From: Deltaproteobacteria bacterium
Lineage (GTDB): Bacteria > Desulfobacterota > DSM-4660 > Desulfatiglandales > HGW-15
Direction of reading: 5' to 3'
NCBI GenBank assembly: GCA_016932235.1
Contig: JAFGDF010000150.1
Location: 1 to 51,731 of the forward strand
DNA: 51,731 nucleotides
The translations under genes and the position numbers were made by a program. Shown in pieces: positions 8,050-16,617 of this stretch. Positions within the stretch are counted from its first letter, which is position 1. The number at the start of each line of letters is the position of its first letter. A model generated the notes under the pieces. The model saw nothing but the letters and a program-made list of their open reading frames with translations, had not been told where the DNA came from and ran no database searches.

Positions 8050-9297
8050 AATTAACTCAACAAGTCCATTCAACCCGTTGGTGATGAAGCAAGCAAGGCG
8101 ATCTTTGCCCGGATATTAATCAGCCACTCCAGAGATGGATGATTCTTAGGCAATCTGACAAACAGTTCCCTTGATCGTTCCATTACGCGTGCGGGAAGGT
8201 TTATAAGATGAAGGCGGATAGCCTTCAGCCTCCTGGCAACCCATGACTTACCCAGCACTAACATCTTCATGGCGTTATTCAGGTTTAACGCCAGTATCAT
8301 CATCCACCACCATGCGGCATTGACCCCAAAATCATCGGACGGCAGCCTCCCTCCGGCAAGGTCTTCTTTCATTATGCTGTGGGCTTCCTCACTCTTGCCG
8401 CAACGCTTGTAGAACCAGGGTATCAACTCCTGTCCATCCCAATCCGTATTGGTCACAATACTGTGAACCTTATACTTCTTCGAATCCATTGCCACTGTTC
8501 ATAGCCCGCAGTGACGTTCCCATCCCGGAACTCCGTATGTAATAACAAACCCTGCTCCGACCACCATGTGTTAAATGGTTGATAGGACTTGAATCCCTTA
8601 TAACAGTAAAAAGCTTCAGATTTGTTCGTCTCAACAAGGGTGGCATCCATATCCAATGTCGCTGTCCTTCGCCTGTTATGCTTTTGAACAAATGACACAA
8701 AATCCTTGTTCACCTTGACCAATCCCCTTAGATGTCCATTCGGCCCAGGAATAAATGCCTCCCCGGATTCCCGCAACTTACCCTCATCTTGATCATGAAA
8801 CCATGACAAATACCTGAATACCGCAGATGGGGAGGGAACCGTCCTCTTCCGCTCCTTCCGCCAGCGACGGATAAAAGCCCTCCTTTGCTTCCTGCTCAGT
8901 CCGTGCGTTTCTGTGCTCTTTATTATCCTGCATAAGCCTTCGTCACTTTCCAGACAATTTAAATCTTCTACACAATCTCCACCAATGAGATTCACCAATA
9001 TCAAAGACATCACAACCTGACTGTCTGTCCAGCCCTGATTATCCGAGCTTACCTTTAAATGTCGGTCTATTGATTTTGACAGCCCTGATGCTTGTGCCAA
9101 ATCCATATAGGCTGGCAAACCTCCAAATCCTGTCATTTTATTATTCTGTTTATCGTTTTCATACTTGAATGGAAGAATCCCTTGTGTCATAATTTGCTTC
9201 ACCTCGTTGATGATAGTTTCTTCGTCCTGGAAGCATTCTATCCGCTTGATTTATCAAGCACAACGAGGTTTTTCTTATTTTTGATGATGAATCGGGG
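8026..9297 (-). mobile_element. IS1380-type insertion sequence remnant
   Basis: Proposed element limits: the terminal repeat at 8026-8049, just past the transposase stop, and a degenerate counterpart near 9275-9297 upstream of its start. It encloses a broken IS1380-type transposase. I could not identify a clean target-site duplication, so the right boundary is approximate. Confidence 0.5.
8070..9190 (-). pseudogene. IS1380-family transposase, internal deletion and frameshift
   Basis: The N-terminal part (from ATG 9190, MTQGILPFKY) and the C-terminal part (to 8070) are in different frames. The N-part has the first catalytic region TLDMDATLVET and CYKGFKSYQPF typical of IS1380 transposases. 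The C-part has GKSEEAHSIMKEDLAGG and the AAWWWMMILALNLN segment. The join at about 8488-8500 skips directly from EFRDGNVTAGYEQ to MDSKKYKVHSIV. Roughly 60-110 residues of a normal transposase are missing, probably including the second catalytic Asp. It should be inactive. The N-terminal frame runs 12-13 codons out of frame past the junction. Confidence 0.85.
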
Positions 9298-9300
9298 TAA

Positions 9301-9325
9301 GTCTGCCGGACTTTGTCCGAAAGAC
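9301..9325. repeat. degenerate copy c of the dispersed palindrome
   Basis: On the minus strand the sequence contains CGGACAAAGTCCGGCAGAC, matching the core of the copy at 16586-16612. The outer stem is imperfect. It lies between the IS remnant and the HD-domain gene. Confidence 0.5.
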
Positions 9326-9394
9326 TGCCGGGTTCATTTAAATGTTTCAAATCTTGCTTGACTTTTTCCATGCTTGCCCCTATCTCATATATTC

Positions 9395-9985
9395 ATGAAA
9401 AATATAATAAATTTCCTATTTGAAGTAGGAATGCTGAAAAAAACACCGCGGACTGGATATCAATTTCTAGGGTCAGGCAGTGAATCGGTTGCCGATCATT
9501 CCTTTCGCACGGCTATAATAGGCTATGTTCTTTCACTTCAGGAAACGGGAGCAGATCCTCATAAGACTATGCTTATATGTCTTTTCCATGACCTGCATGA
9601 GGCAAGGACAGGCGATCATAACTACGTAAATAAAAGATATGTTGATATAGACGAGTACAAGGCGATTAATGATCTTGCTGAGGAGATCCCTTTTGGTGGG
9701 GAGATCAAAGCCCTTACCCGTGAATTTAACGAAGGAGAGTCGCTGGAGGCAAAAATATCAAGGGATGCTGACCAACTTGATCTTATTCTTGAGCTGAAAG
9801 AACAGAAAGATCTCGGGAATAAATACGCTGAAGATTGGCTTTATTATGCCGTCAAAAGACTTGTCACCAAAGGTGCCGAGGAAATGGCGCGGGCGATATT
9901 AAAAACAGACAGTACCGACTGGTGGTTTGATAAGAAAACGGACCTCTGGGTAAATGGACCTGAAAACTGCAAAAAGATTAAATAA
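9395..9985 (+). CDS. HD-domain phosphohydrolase (YfbR/HDDC2-like)
   Basis: A 196 aa soluble protein of the HD_3 group, whose members include metal-dependent 5'-deoxynucleotidases that hydrolyse nucleoside monophosphates. The metal-binding residues are visible: the His in SVADHSFRTAI, the HD pair in CLFHDLHEARTGD, and the later Asp in RDADQLDLI. The ATG at 9395 (MKNIINFLFEVGMLKKTPR) is chosen because it matches the family N-terminus; the frame also opens at a TTG at 9374. Neither has a clear ribosome site. It is followed at once by the TonB-like gene. Confidence 0.82.
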   Translation: MKNIINFLFEVGMLKKTPRTGYQFLGSGSESVADHSFRTAIIGYVLSLQETGADPHKTMLICLFHDLHEARTGDHNYVNKRYVDIDEYKAINDLAEEIPFGGEIKALTREFNEGESLEAKISRDADQLDLILELKEQKDLGNKYAEDWLYYAVKRLVTKGAEEMARAILKTDSTDWWFDKKTDLWVNGPENCKKIK

Positions 9986-10013
9986 ATGCTTCTTCGGCTC
10001 ACGTGGAAGAATA

Positions 10014-10568
10014 ATGAGAATTTGTGTCACCGTCTCTATTTTACTTCATGTTTCCATCTTGCTCGCCTTTCATAAAACACATCTTTTTTCCTGGGAACTC
10101 GAAGAGCTAAAAACATACGAGGTGGAAATTATCAGGCCTTCTGTTGATGAAATGGATGAAATCCGCTCGCCTGAATCCAGTCTTGAAAACAGCTCAAGGG
10201 ATAGTGAAACAGAGCCACCGGATTCTCAGGAAACGATATCACTGGACACAAAGGATAAACGATACATATCCTATGCGGGCTTGATTAAGGAAAAAATCAG
10301 CTATAAGTGGAAATATCCTAAAGATGCGCGAGAGCATCTTCTGGAAGGCCGCCTCACAGCATTTTTTAGCCTGTCCAAGGACGGAAAGATGATAGAAATA
10401 TATATTACAAGCCCATCAGGGCACGAAATACTAGACAGGGAAGTTATCAGGGCGGTTAAGGCAGCAGCCCCCTTTCCACCGTTTCCGGATGCGATAAAAG
10501 TATCGAGATTGAATATCAACGCGAACTTTGATTATCGTCTTACTGCAAGGAAAAGGAAGGCCCCTTGA
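10014..10568 (+). CDS. TonB C-terminal domain protein
   Basis: A membrane-anchored periplasmic protein of about 184 aa. The ATG at 10014 gives MRICVTVSILLHVSILLAF, one N-terminal membrane helix. A charged, Ser/Glu-rich spacer (about 40-85) follows, then a TonB-like C-terminal fold (about 95-175) with YPKDAREHLLEGRLTAFFSL and VKAAAPFPPFPD. TonB proteins transmit proton-motive energy from ExbBD to outer-membrane receptors. No exbB or exbD is nearby, so this may be an accessory paralogue. An upstream in-frame ATG at 9954 would overlap the HD gene; GGAAG before 10014 favours the shorter form. Confidence 0.82.
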   Translation: MRICVTVSILLHVSILLAFHKTHLFSWELEELKTYEVEIIRPSVDEMDEIRSPESSLENSSRDSETEPPDSQETISLDTKDKRYISYAGLIKEKISYKWKYPKDAREHLLEGRLTAFFSLSKDGKMIEIYITSPSGHEILDREVIRAVKAAAPFPPFPDAIKVSRLNINANFDYRLTARKRKAP

Positions 10569-10662
10569 AGGGAATATTTCTTGACTTAGCGAAGATGGTG
10601 GTTATTTTATTGAATGATTATTACTGTTAAATATTCTGATAATTCAAAGCGTTGAGGAAAAC

Positions 10663-11610
10663 ATGGCCGGCAAAGATTACTATAACATTCTGGGTTTATC
10701 AAAATCGGCTTCGGCTGACGAAATAAAAAAATCCTACCGTAAACTTGCAATGAAGTATCACCCTGACCGGAATAATGGGGATAAAAAAGCCGAAGCCCAA
10801 TTTAAGGAAGTCAGCGAAGCATACGCGGTCTTAAGCGATCCCGAAAAAAGAAAACAGTATGACATGTTCGGATCGGAAGGTTTCCAAAGCCGTTTTTCTC
10901 AGGAGGATATATTCCGGGATTTCGATTTTGGAAGCATATTCAAGGAATTCGGTTTTGGAGGAGGTGGGCAGGGCCAGAACATCTTCAGCCACATTTTCGG
11001 CGGGGCCGGGCAAGGATCTTTCAAGGGAGGCAGGTGTTCTTTCGACCCTCGATTTGGAAATTTTACCGGCAGCGCACAGCCAATAAAAGGCAAAGATCTT
11101 ATTTATGAAATGTCCCTATCTCTTGAGGACGTGTTTATAAATTCCGAAAAAGTAATTTCATATAAAAACAGTAAGGGACAAAACAGCCAGGTTTCAGTCA
11201 AGATACCGGCCGGCATTTCAACCGGGAAAAAATTACGGCTTAAGGGAAAAGGACAAGCAGGCATTAATGGAGGACCGAACGGTGACCTTTTTATCCGGAT
11301 TAATGTATTAAAGCATCCCGTTTTTGAAAGAGCCGGGGATGACCTGTTGTTTATTAAAGATATTAAATTTTCCGAAGCGGCAATGGGGACTGAGGTGGAG
11401 GTGGCAACAATCGATAAAAAATTCTTACGTCTTAAAATCCCACCAGGCACGCAGAATAATGGGAGGTTAAGGCTTAAAGGCTACGGAATGCCTCATATGG
11501 ACGGCAAGGGCCGTGGAGATGCTTACGCGATAATGAATATCGAAATTCCAAAAAAATTGAATAAAAGGCAGAAAACCCTCTTACAGGAGCTAGCCCAAAC
11601 AGGATTATAG
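10663..11610 (+). CDS. DnaJ-type co-chaperone without zinc finger (CbpA-like)
   Basis: A 315 aa J-domain protein that stimulates DnaK ATPase. The J domain (about 4-70) has the HPD signature in KYHPDRN. A Gly/Phe-rich linker (about 75-140) with repeated FGFGG-type runs follows, then the two-part C-terminal substrate-binding domain (about 141-310, [18 protein letters not shown]). The four CxxCxGxG zinc repeats of classical DnaJ are absent, so it is class B/CbpA type. The ATG has GAGGA five bases upstream. It sits 1 bp before the PP-loop gene. Confidence 0.92.
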   Translation: MAGKDYYNILGLSKSASADEIKKSYRKLAMKYHPDRNNGDKKAEAQFKEVSEAYAVLSDPEKRKQYDMFGSEGFQSRFSQEDIFRDFDFGSIFKEFGFGGGGQGQNIFSHIFGGAGQGSFKGGRCSFDPRFGNFTGSAQPIKGKDLIYEMSLSLEDVFINSEKVISYKNSKGQNSQVSVKIPAGISTGKKLRLKGKGQAGINGGPNGDLFIRINVLKHPVFERAGDDLLFIKDIKFSEAAMGTEVEVATIDKKFLRLKIPPGTQNNGRLRLKGYGMPHMDGKGRGDAYAIMNIEIPKKLNKRQKTLLQELAQTGL

Positions 11611-11611
11611 T

Positions 11612-12583
11612 ATGAAAGCTCTTTCAGTGTTCTCAGGGGGCCTGGACAGTATCCTTGCTGCGCACCTAATACTCAGTCAAGGAATCGAAGTTCAGGCCAT
11701 TTTTTTCAGTTCCCCATTTTTCCCTCCAAAAAACTTAAAAAAATCCGTGGAACAGATTAATCTCCCCCTTAAAGTCATTGATATCACGGAGAGACTCATG
11801 GAAATTATTAAACACCCTAAATATGGTTATGGGGGAAACATGAATCCATGTATTGATTGTCACACCCTTATGTTTCGCATTGCAGGAGAAATGCTGGAAA
11901 CGGAAAACGCTAAATTTATCATTACAGGAGAGGTCCTTGGTCAGCGACCAATGTCGCAGAATAAAAAAGCCCTAGAAACGATAGCCTCTGAAAGCGGATA
12001 TAAAGGGCTCATTCTCCGGCCCTTATCCGCGGGCCTTCTTGAAATTACAATCCCTGAAAAAAATGGCTGGGTAAAAAGGAAAGATCTTCTCTCCCTATCC
12101 GGTCGTTCGCGAAAACCTCAAATGGAACTCGCACGCAAATATAACATTAGTAACTACCCTTCACCGGCAGGAGGGTGCCTGCTGACCGACAATCAATTCT
12201 CTAGACGGCTAAGAGACCTGCTCTTATACGATATAAATCCAGAACCTACTGATCTGGAACTTTTAAAAATCGGCCGTCATTTCAGAATAGATTCCTACAC
12301 AAAGGTTATAGTCGGCAGGAATAAGGCTGAAAATACCGTGATCCAATCAATGGCTCGTAAAGATGATTTTGTTTTGATCCCGGTTTCCATCCCAGGCCCT
12401 ACAGTGATTGTCACTGGTAAAAGATCCCAACAAACAACCGATCTCGCGGCTGTCATGGCTGTATCTTACAGCGATGCCAGGGCTGGTGAACGGATAGACG
12501 TGAAGGTCGCAAACGATAATTACCTGATCCCCGGGGTTAAAGGAATGGATAAAAATGTATTTAAAAGGTATATGATCTATTAG
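11612..12583 (+). CDS. PP-loop ATPase fused to NFACT-R-like domain, putative RNA thiolation protein
   Basis: A 323 aa protein. The N-terminal half carries a PP-loop nucleotide motif, FSGGLDSILA (about 7-16), as in MnmA/ThiI-type enzymes that adenylate a tRNA base before sulfur transfer. A CIDCH pair (near 73) and a later GGCLLTD cysteine could carry sulfur or metal. The C-terminal third resembles NFACT-R (DUF814): KVIVGRNKAENTVI, then DDFVLIPVSIPGPTVIVTG and VMAVSYSDARAGERIDVKV. The exact substrate is not known to me, and the role in RNA modification is inferred. Its start is 1 bp after dnaJ; its stop lies inside a half-copy of the dispersed palindrome. Confidence 0.72.
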   Translation: MKALSVFSGGLDSILAAHLILSQGIEVQAIFFSSPFFPPKNLKKSVEQINLPLKVIDITERLMEIIKHPKYGYGGNMNPCIDCHTLMFRIAGEMLETENAKFIITGEVLGQRPMSQNKKALETIASESGYKGLILRPLSAGLLEITIPEKNGWVKRKDLLSLSGRSRKPQMELARKYNISNYPSPAGGCLLTDNQFSRRLRDLLLYDINPEPTDLELLKIGRHFRIDSYTKVIVGRNKAENTVIQSMARKDDFVLIPVSIPGPTVIVTGKRSQQTTDLAAVMAVSYSDARAGERIDVKVANDNYLIPGVKGMDKNVFKRYMIY

Positions 12584-12598
12584 GAGACTGCCGGATTT
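12581..12598. repeat. half-copy d of the dispersed palindrome
   Basis: TAGGAGACTGCCGGATTT corresponds to one arm of the palindrome at 4276-4302, which begins TAGGAGACTGTCG. Its first three bases are the TAG stop codon of the PP-loop gene. The other arm is missing. It lies between two convergent genes. Confidence 0.5.
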
Positions 12599-12612
12599 TA
12601 ACAATTATCATT

Positions 12613-13458
12613 TTACCGTCTTAAAAGCCTCTCCATAAAAGACTTTCTCTTGATCTCCTCCAGCCTGTTCCGCTCTGCAGAAATCTCTTCCTTATATTGC
12701 TCTATCTCCGTCTCCGCGGCTTGAATTTTTTCATCGACGCTATGAACCTTGACTTTGAGATCAAGCACCTCAATCTTCTCTCCACGGAGGAGATCTTTCT
12801 TCTCGATCTGCTTTATATCATCCATGAGAATGCTTTTCTCGGATTCAAGACCACTTATTATCTCCTCTTGCCCTCTAATATGCGCCTCAATAGTATTTAT
12901 CTTTTTTTGTATCTCAGAATCACTTTCTAATGTAAAAAACAGATAACCGAAAGCCAAAGCCATAACAATAAAAATCAGTAAAAAAACCTTCAAACCGCCA
13001 GTCACTGCATTTCCAACTGAATCCCAGATCGTTTCCATGCTAGAAGACAAATCCATAGATGCATCTTTTTTATCACGGATTAAACCTTTTCCTTCCACAT
13101 AACCCCTGATCTCCTTAACGGTTTCGGCGATGGATTTAATATCGGATTCAAGCTGACGGCCAAGCTTGCCCTGAGCGCATTTTCCCATAAGCTCTTCTGA
13201 AGGTTGCAACATTGATTGAGCTATTTCATTGATTTTGCCTATTATACTGTCCGTCTCTAATTCCTTGGTGAATTTTCCCGGATATTTCTTTCTTAGAGCG
13301 GCAATATCATCTTTCAGTAATTGAGCATTCTTATAGATACCTTTACCGATCTTAGTAATAATCTGCTGTTCGCAGATGTGGGCGTTTGCAACAACAAGCA
13401 TAAGGGCACTATTTCTTAGCTCTCCCAATGAATGTATATATTCTTGAGATTCTGCCAT
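12613..13458 (-). CDS. membrane-anchored coiled-coil protein, unknown function
   Basis: I do not recognise this 281 aa protein. The N-terminal half is alpha-helical and soluble in character. One hydrophobic segment (about 155-176, VFLLIFIVMALAFGYLFF) follows, then a long charged C-terminal stretch (about 180-270) with heptad-like spacing typical of a coiled coil. I chose the ATG at 13458 (MAESQEY), preceded by AAGGAG; the frame opens 16 codons earlier without a ribosome site. It is convergent with the PP-loop gene. A scaffolding or envelope role is possible but unsupported. Confidence 0.7.
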   Translation of the reverse strand: MAESQEYIHSLGELRNSALMLVVANAHICEQQIITKIGKGIYKNAQLLKDDIAALRKKYPGKFTKELETDSIIGKINEIAQSMLQPSEELMGKCAQGKLGRQLESDIKSIAETVKEIRGYVEGKGLIRDKKDASMDLSSSMETIWDSVGNAVTGGLKVFLLIFIVMALAFGYLFFTLESDSEIQKKINTIEAHIRGQEEIISGLESEKSILMDDIKQIEKKDLLRGEKIEVLDLKVKVHSVDEKIQAAETEIEQYKEEISAERNRLEEIKRKSFMERLLRR

Positions 13459-13936
13459 GCTTTTCTCCTTTTCCGAACAGTTCTGCCTGGCCAATCCGTC
13501 GGGCAAAAAAGTTTATTTTTGGTTTTTAATGATATTACACGCACAGTGCCAAAGTCAAATTTTTAGCAAAAAGTTTCGTAAAACTCCCGAAAAAATCCCA
13601 GGGAACATATCCTTTGATTTTTTAAATAGGCATCTGTTTTTGAAAATGACAGGATATTCTCTTGACAAGTTTGAAAGATATAATATACACATATCCAGCT
13701 ATTTTCATCATAGTCCTGATGTTCACGCCATATCGGTATTTCTTACAGATACTCCTAGGTCCGCCCTAAATTAACTACAATCACCAAGGACCAATTTAGG
13801 CAGGGTTTTAAAAGGGAATGTCCTGAACTTTGATTATTGATAAAGATAGCATGATCAGAAGATTTCTAAGGGGCTATTTTGTGCCATGCGCAATCGTTAA
13901 ATTTTATTTTTTTATCAGACATGACCGGATACCAGG
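13459..13936. other. intergenic region between divergent genes
   Basis: About 480 bp, AT-rich, between the coiled-coil protein gene (minus) and the oxidoreductase operon (plus). A 105-codon plus-strand frame (13457-13774) has no family resemblance and no ribosome site. An 8-bp inverted repeat CCTAAATT/AATTTAGG (13765-13772 and 13793-13800) is the only structure I noticed. It presumably contains both promoters. Confidence 0.5.
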
Positions 13937-14173
13937 ATGGGGAAAAGAACGAAAAAGGGGAAGATAACCATAGAAAGGGAAGCATGCAAAGGCTGTTACC
14001 TCTGTATATCCGTTTGCAGTAAAAAGGTGATTCGCATCTCGGACAAATTAAACCAGCAGGGCTATTATCCCGCGGAATTCAAAGAAAATGAAGGGGAAGG
14101 GAAAGTCTGCTCAGGTTGTTCCATGTGTGCCATTATGTGCCCTGACGTGGCAATTGAGGTATATCGTGAGTGA
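13937..14173 (+). CDS. 2-oxoacid:ferredoxin oxidoreductase, ferredoxin-like delta subunit
   Basis: A 78 aa protein with two [4Fe-4S] motifs of the CxxCxxCxxxC type: CKGCYLCISVC (about 17-27) and CSGCSMCAIMC (about 58-68). It carries electrons from the TPP site to external ferredoxin. It is the first gene of a delta-alpha-beta-gamma cluster, the usual order for Kor/Vor-type enzymes. Its last 8 bases overlap the GTG start of the alpha subunit, indicating translational coupling. The start ATG has only a weak CAGG directly upstream. Confidence 0.92.
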   Translation: MGKRTKKGKITIEREACKGCYLCISVCSKKVIRISDKLNQQGYYPAEFKENEGEGKVCSGCSMCAIMCPDVAIEVYRE

Positions 14174-15224
14174 AAAAATCTTGATGAGAGGGAATCATGC
14201 TATTGGAGAGGCCGCAGTTCTGGCAGGTTGTCGTTTCTACGCAGGCTACCCGATCACCCCTCAAAATGAACTGACAGAGTATATGGCCGAGGCGATGTCA
14301 AAGCTCAATGACGGGACCTTTATCCAGGCGGAAAGTGAAATAGCCGCTATAAATATGGTCATCGGAGCCTCCATAGCCGGGTGCAGGGCCATGACAAGCT
14401 CGTCCAGCCCTGGGATAAGCCTTAAACAGGAGGGAATATCCTTTCTAGCGGCTATGGAACTTCCGGCGGTTATCGTCAACTGTATGAGGGGTGGTCCTGG
14501 TTTAGGAAATATTGCCCCGGCACAGGGTGACTATTTTCAGGCAACTCGAGGTGGCGGACATGGGGACTACCGAACAATCGTGCTAGCGCCCGCTTCAGTT
14601 CAAGAACTTGCCGATCTCACGAGAAAGGCTTTCGATTATGCCGATATATATAGAACCCCTGTCATGATATTACAGGATGGAATGATGGGTCAAATGATGG
14701 AACCGGTTGTCTTTCCCAAAGCTTTGGCAGTTAAAAACCTGCCCGCAAAGCCATGGAAACTGGATGGAGCAAAAGGAAGACCCAGCCGTGTAATCAAATC
14801 GCTTCTGCTTGATCCACACATCGAGGAAGAGCTCAACTGGAAGCTTGATAGAAAATATCATGATATTAGCGATAAGATTCAAAGCGCCGAGACCTTTCTG
14901 ATCGATGACGCGCGCCTTGCCGTCATTGCTTACGGCACTTCGGCACGGATCGCGAAAGGGGCCGTTATCAAGCTTCGTGAAAAGGGACTCAAGGTGGGAC
15001 TGTTTCGGCCGGTTACACTCTGGCCTTTTCCAAAAAGTTCGCTTGTTAAAACCAGCCTTATTGTGAATGATTTTCTTGTTTTCGAAATGAGCACCGGACA
15101 AATGGTAGAAGATGTCAGACTTTCACTTGAGGGGAAGAGCAGGATCCATTTTTACGGCAGACCCGGCGGAATAATATCCACTCCTCAGGAGATCGCGGAA
15201 AAGATCCAGGAAATCTATTCCTGA
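14166..15224 (+). CDS. 2-oxoacid:ferredoxin oxidoreductase, alpha subunit (VorB/KorA-like)
   Basis: The 352 aa alpha subunit binds the pyrimidine part of TPP and CoA in the enzyme that oxidatively decarboxylates 2-oxoacids to acyl-CoA, reducing ferredoxin. Family signatures are GNHAIGEAAVLAGCRFYAGYP near the N-terminus, YPITPQNELTEYMA, the ESEIAAINMVIGAS segment and SSSPGISLKQEG. I place the start at GTG 14166 (VSEKILMRG), overlapping the delta stop. An ATG 26 codons earlier would force an out-of-family tail read from the delta gene. Branched-chain 2-oxoacid or 2-oxoglutarate specificity cannot be separated by eye. Confidence 0.9.
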   Translation: MSEKILMRGNHAIGEAAVLAGCRFYAGYPITPQNELTEYMAEAMSKLNDGTFIQAESEIAAINMVIGASIAGCRAMTSSSSPGISLKQEGISFLAAMELPAVIVNCMRGGPGLGNIAPAQGDYFQATRGGGHGDYRTIVLAPASVQELADLTRKAFDYADIYRTPVMILQDGMMGQMMEPVVFPKALAVKNLPAKPWKLDGAKGRPSRVIKSLLLDPHIEEELNWKLDRKYHDISDKIQSAETFLIDDARLAVIAYGTSARIAKGAVIKLREKGLKVGLFRPVTLWPFPKSSLVKTSLIVNDFLVFEMSTGQMVEDVRLSLEGKSRIHFYGRPGGIISTPQEIAEKIQEIYS

Positions 15225-15284
15225 TTTCATCAGAGGCCTTCATTTTCTGATTTCAATTTGTTAAAATTATATTTTGAGAAGAAT

Positions 15285-16031
15285 ATGCCTGAAAAGATTT
15301 TTAAACGGCCAAAATATCTTAAAAAGTCTGTATTTCATTATTGTCCGGGATGCGGACACAGTATTATCCACAGGCTTATCGCTGAAGTGATAGAGGAACT
15401 TGAAATAGCCGACAGGGTAATCGGGGTTCCACCTGCCGGTTGTGCGGTTCTTGCTTACAATTATCTTGACGTTGATATGGCCGAAGCAGCTCATGGCAGA
15501 GCAGCCGCCGTTGCCACGGGAATAAAAAGAGTTCTTCCTGACAGAATAGTATTTACTTATCAAGGTGACGGGGACATTGCCGCAATTGGAACCGCAGAGA
15601 CAATACATGCAGCCAACAGAGGTGAAAATCTGACGGTTTTATTCGTCAATAACGGGGTTTATGGCATGACAGGCGGACAGATGGCTCCAACGACAATTCT
15701 GGGCCAAAACTCCACAACGACTCCTCAAGGAAGGACCAAGCCAAGAGATGGGGCACCTATCGACCTCAGCCGAATGTTGGCACTGACTGATGGTGCTGTT
15801 TACATTGAACGCACCACGGTCACCAGCCCTAAAAATATTCTAAATACTAAAAAGGCGATAAAAAAAGCTTTTAAAGTCCAACTGGCCAATCTTGGTTTTT
15901 CCATGGTTGAGATTCTCTCCCCGTGTCCCACTAATTGGAAATTGTCCCCGATCGATTCTCTTGAAAGAATAGATAAAACAATAACCAAAGTCTTTCCCCT
16001 AAAAGTGATTAAAGACACGGTGGATATCTGA
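15285..16031 (+). CDS. 2-oxoacid:ferredoxin oxidoreductase, TPP-binding beta subunit
   Basis: The 248 aa subunit binds the diphosphate of thiamine pyrophosphate through a GDGD...NN motif: YQGDGDIAAIG and FVNNGVYGMTGGQ. The N-terminal YCPGCGHSIIHR and the VPPAGCAV segment are also typical of the family. The ATG at 15285 (MPEKIFKRPK) follows GAGAAG; the frame opens at a TTG 9 codons earlier. It lies 60 bp after alpha and 19 bp before gamma, in one operon. Confidence 0.92.
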   Translation: MPEKIFKRPKYLKKSVFHYCPGCGHSIIHRLIAEVIEELEIADRVIGVPPAGCAVLAYNYLDVDMAEAAHGRAAAVATGIKRVLPDRIVFTYQGDGDIAAIGTAETIHAANRGENLTVLFVNNGVYGMTGGQMAPTTILGQNSTTTPQGRTKPRDGAPIDLSRMLALTDGAVYIERTTVTSPKNILNTKKAIKKAFKVQLANLGFSMVEILSPCPTNWKLSPIDSLERIDKTITKVFPLKVIKDTVDI

Positions 16032-16050
16032 AAAAAGGATCAATCTAGTC

Positions 16051-16617
16051 ATGATTAAAAGAACTATTTTTGCCGGGTCCGGCGGACAGGGTGTGCTCAT
16101 GATGGGTTATGTATATGCAGTTGCGATTATGAAGCAGGGAATGCACGTTACCTATCTCCCGTCCTATGGGGCGGAAGTCCGGGGCGGGACGGCCAACTGC
16201 ACTGTCGTCATTTCTGATGATGAAATCGCTTCACCTGTGGCTTCATCCCCTGATTTTGCGATAGTCATGAATAAACCGTCCATGGTGAAATATCAAGGCC
16301 TTTTAAGCGATGGCGGCCTGCTGGTCATTAATTCAAATCTTGTTGACGCCTCTCCGAGCAGGAACGAAATAGAAGTTATTAAAATTCCAGCCAACGATAT
16401 CGCAATGGAACTGGGAGATGCGCGCGCCATGAACATGGTTATGCTCGGGGCTTTTGCGGCCAAGACAGGGATTATTTCCACGGATTCTATTATGTATGGA
16501 TTGAGTGAGATAATTAAAGGCAAAAATGATAGAGTTATGAAACTTAACAAGGCCGGTCTTGAAAGGGGTGCCGCATTTGTAAAGCAGCCTGTCGGACAAA
16601 GTCCGACAGGCTCCTAG
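16051..16617 (+). CDS. 2-oxoacid:ferredoxin oxidoreductase, gamma subunit
   Basis: The 188 aa gamma subunit completes the enzyme. Signatures are FAGSGGQGVLMMG at the N-terminus, YGAEVRGGTANCTVV and the NMVMLGAFA segment. The last residues, KQPVGQSPTGS, do not look like the family end. They are encoded by the dispersed palindrome at 16586-16612, and the TAG stop is the repeat's CCTAG tail. The stop overlaps that of the convergent lipoprotein gene in a shared CTAG. AAGGA lies about 12 bases before the ATG. Confidence 0.92.
   Translation: MIKRTIFAGSGGQGVLMMGYVYAVAIMKQGMHVTYLPSYGAEVRGGTANCTVVISDDEIASPVASSPDFAIVMNKPSMVKYQGLLSDGGLLVINSNLVDASPSRNEIEVIKIPANDIAMELGDARAMNMVMLGAFAAKTGIISTDSIMYGLSEIIKGKNDRVMKLNKAGLERGAAFVKQPVGQSPTGS
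16586..16612. terminator. palindromic repeat copy e between convergent genes
   Basis: A perfect 12-bp stem (16586-16597 with 16601-16612) around a 3-base AAA loop, inside the 3' end of the gamma-subunit gene. The sequence then reads CCTAG, used as stop codon on both strands. It is the best-formed of the short copies and is placed to serve as a bidirectional terminator, though no clear U-run follows. Confidence 0.6.

Noticed and set aside
8453..9202. Transposase frames as two intact genes
   Set aside because: They are the N- and C-terminal parts of one IS1380-type transposase with the middle deleted and the frame shifted.
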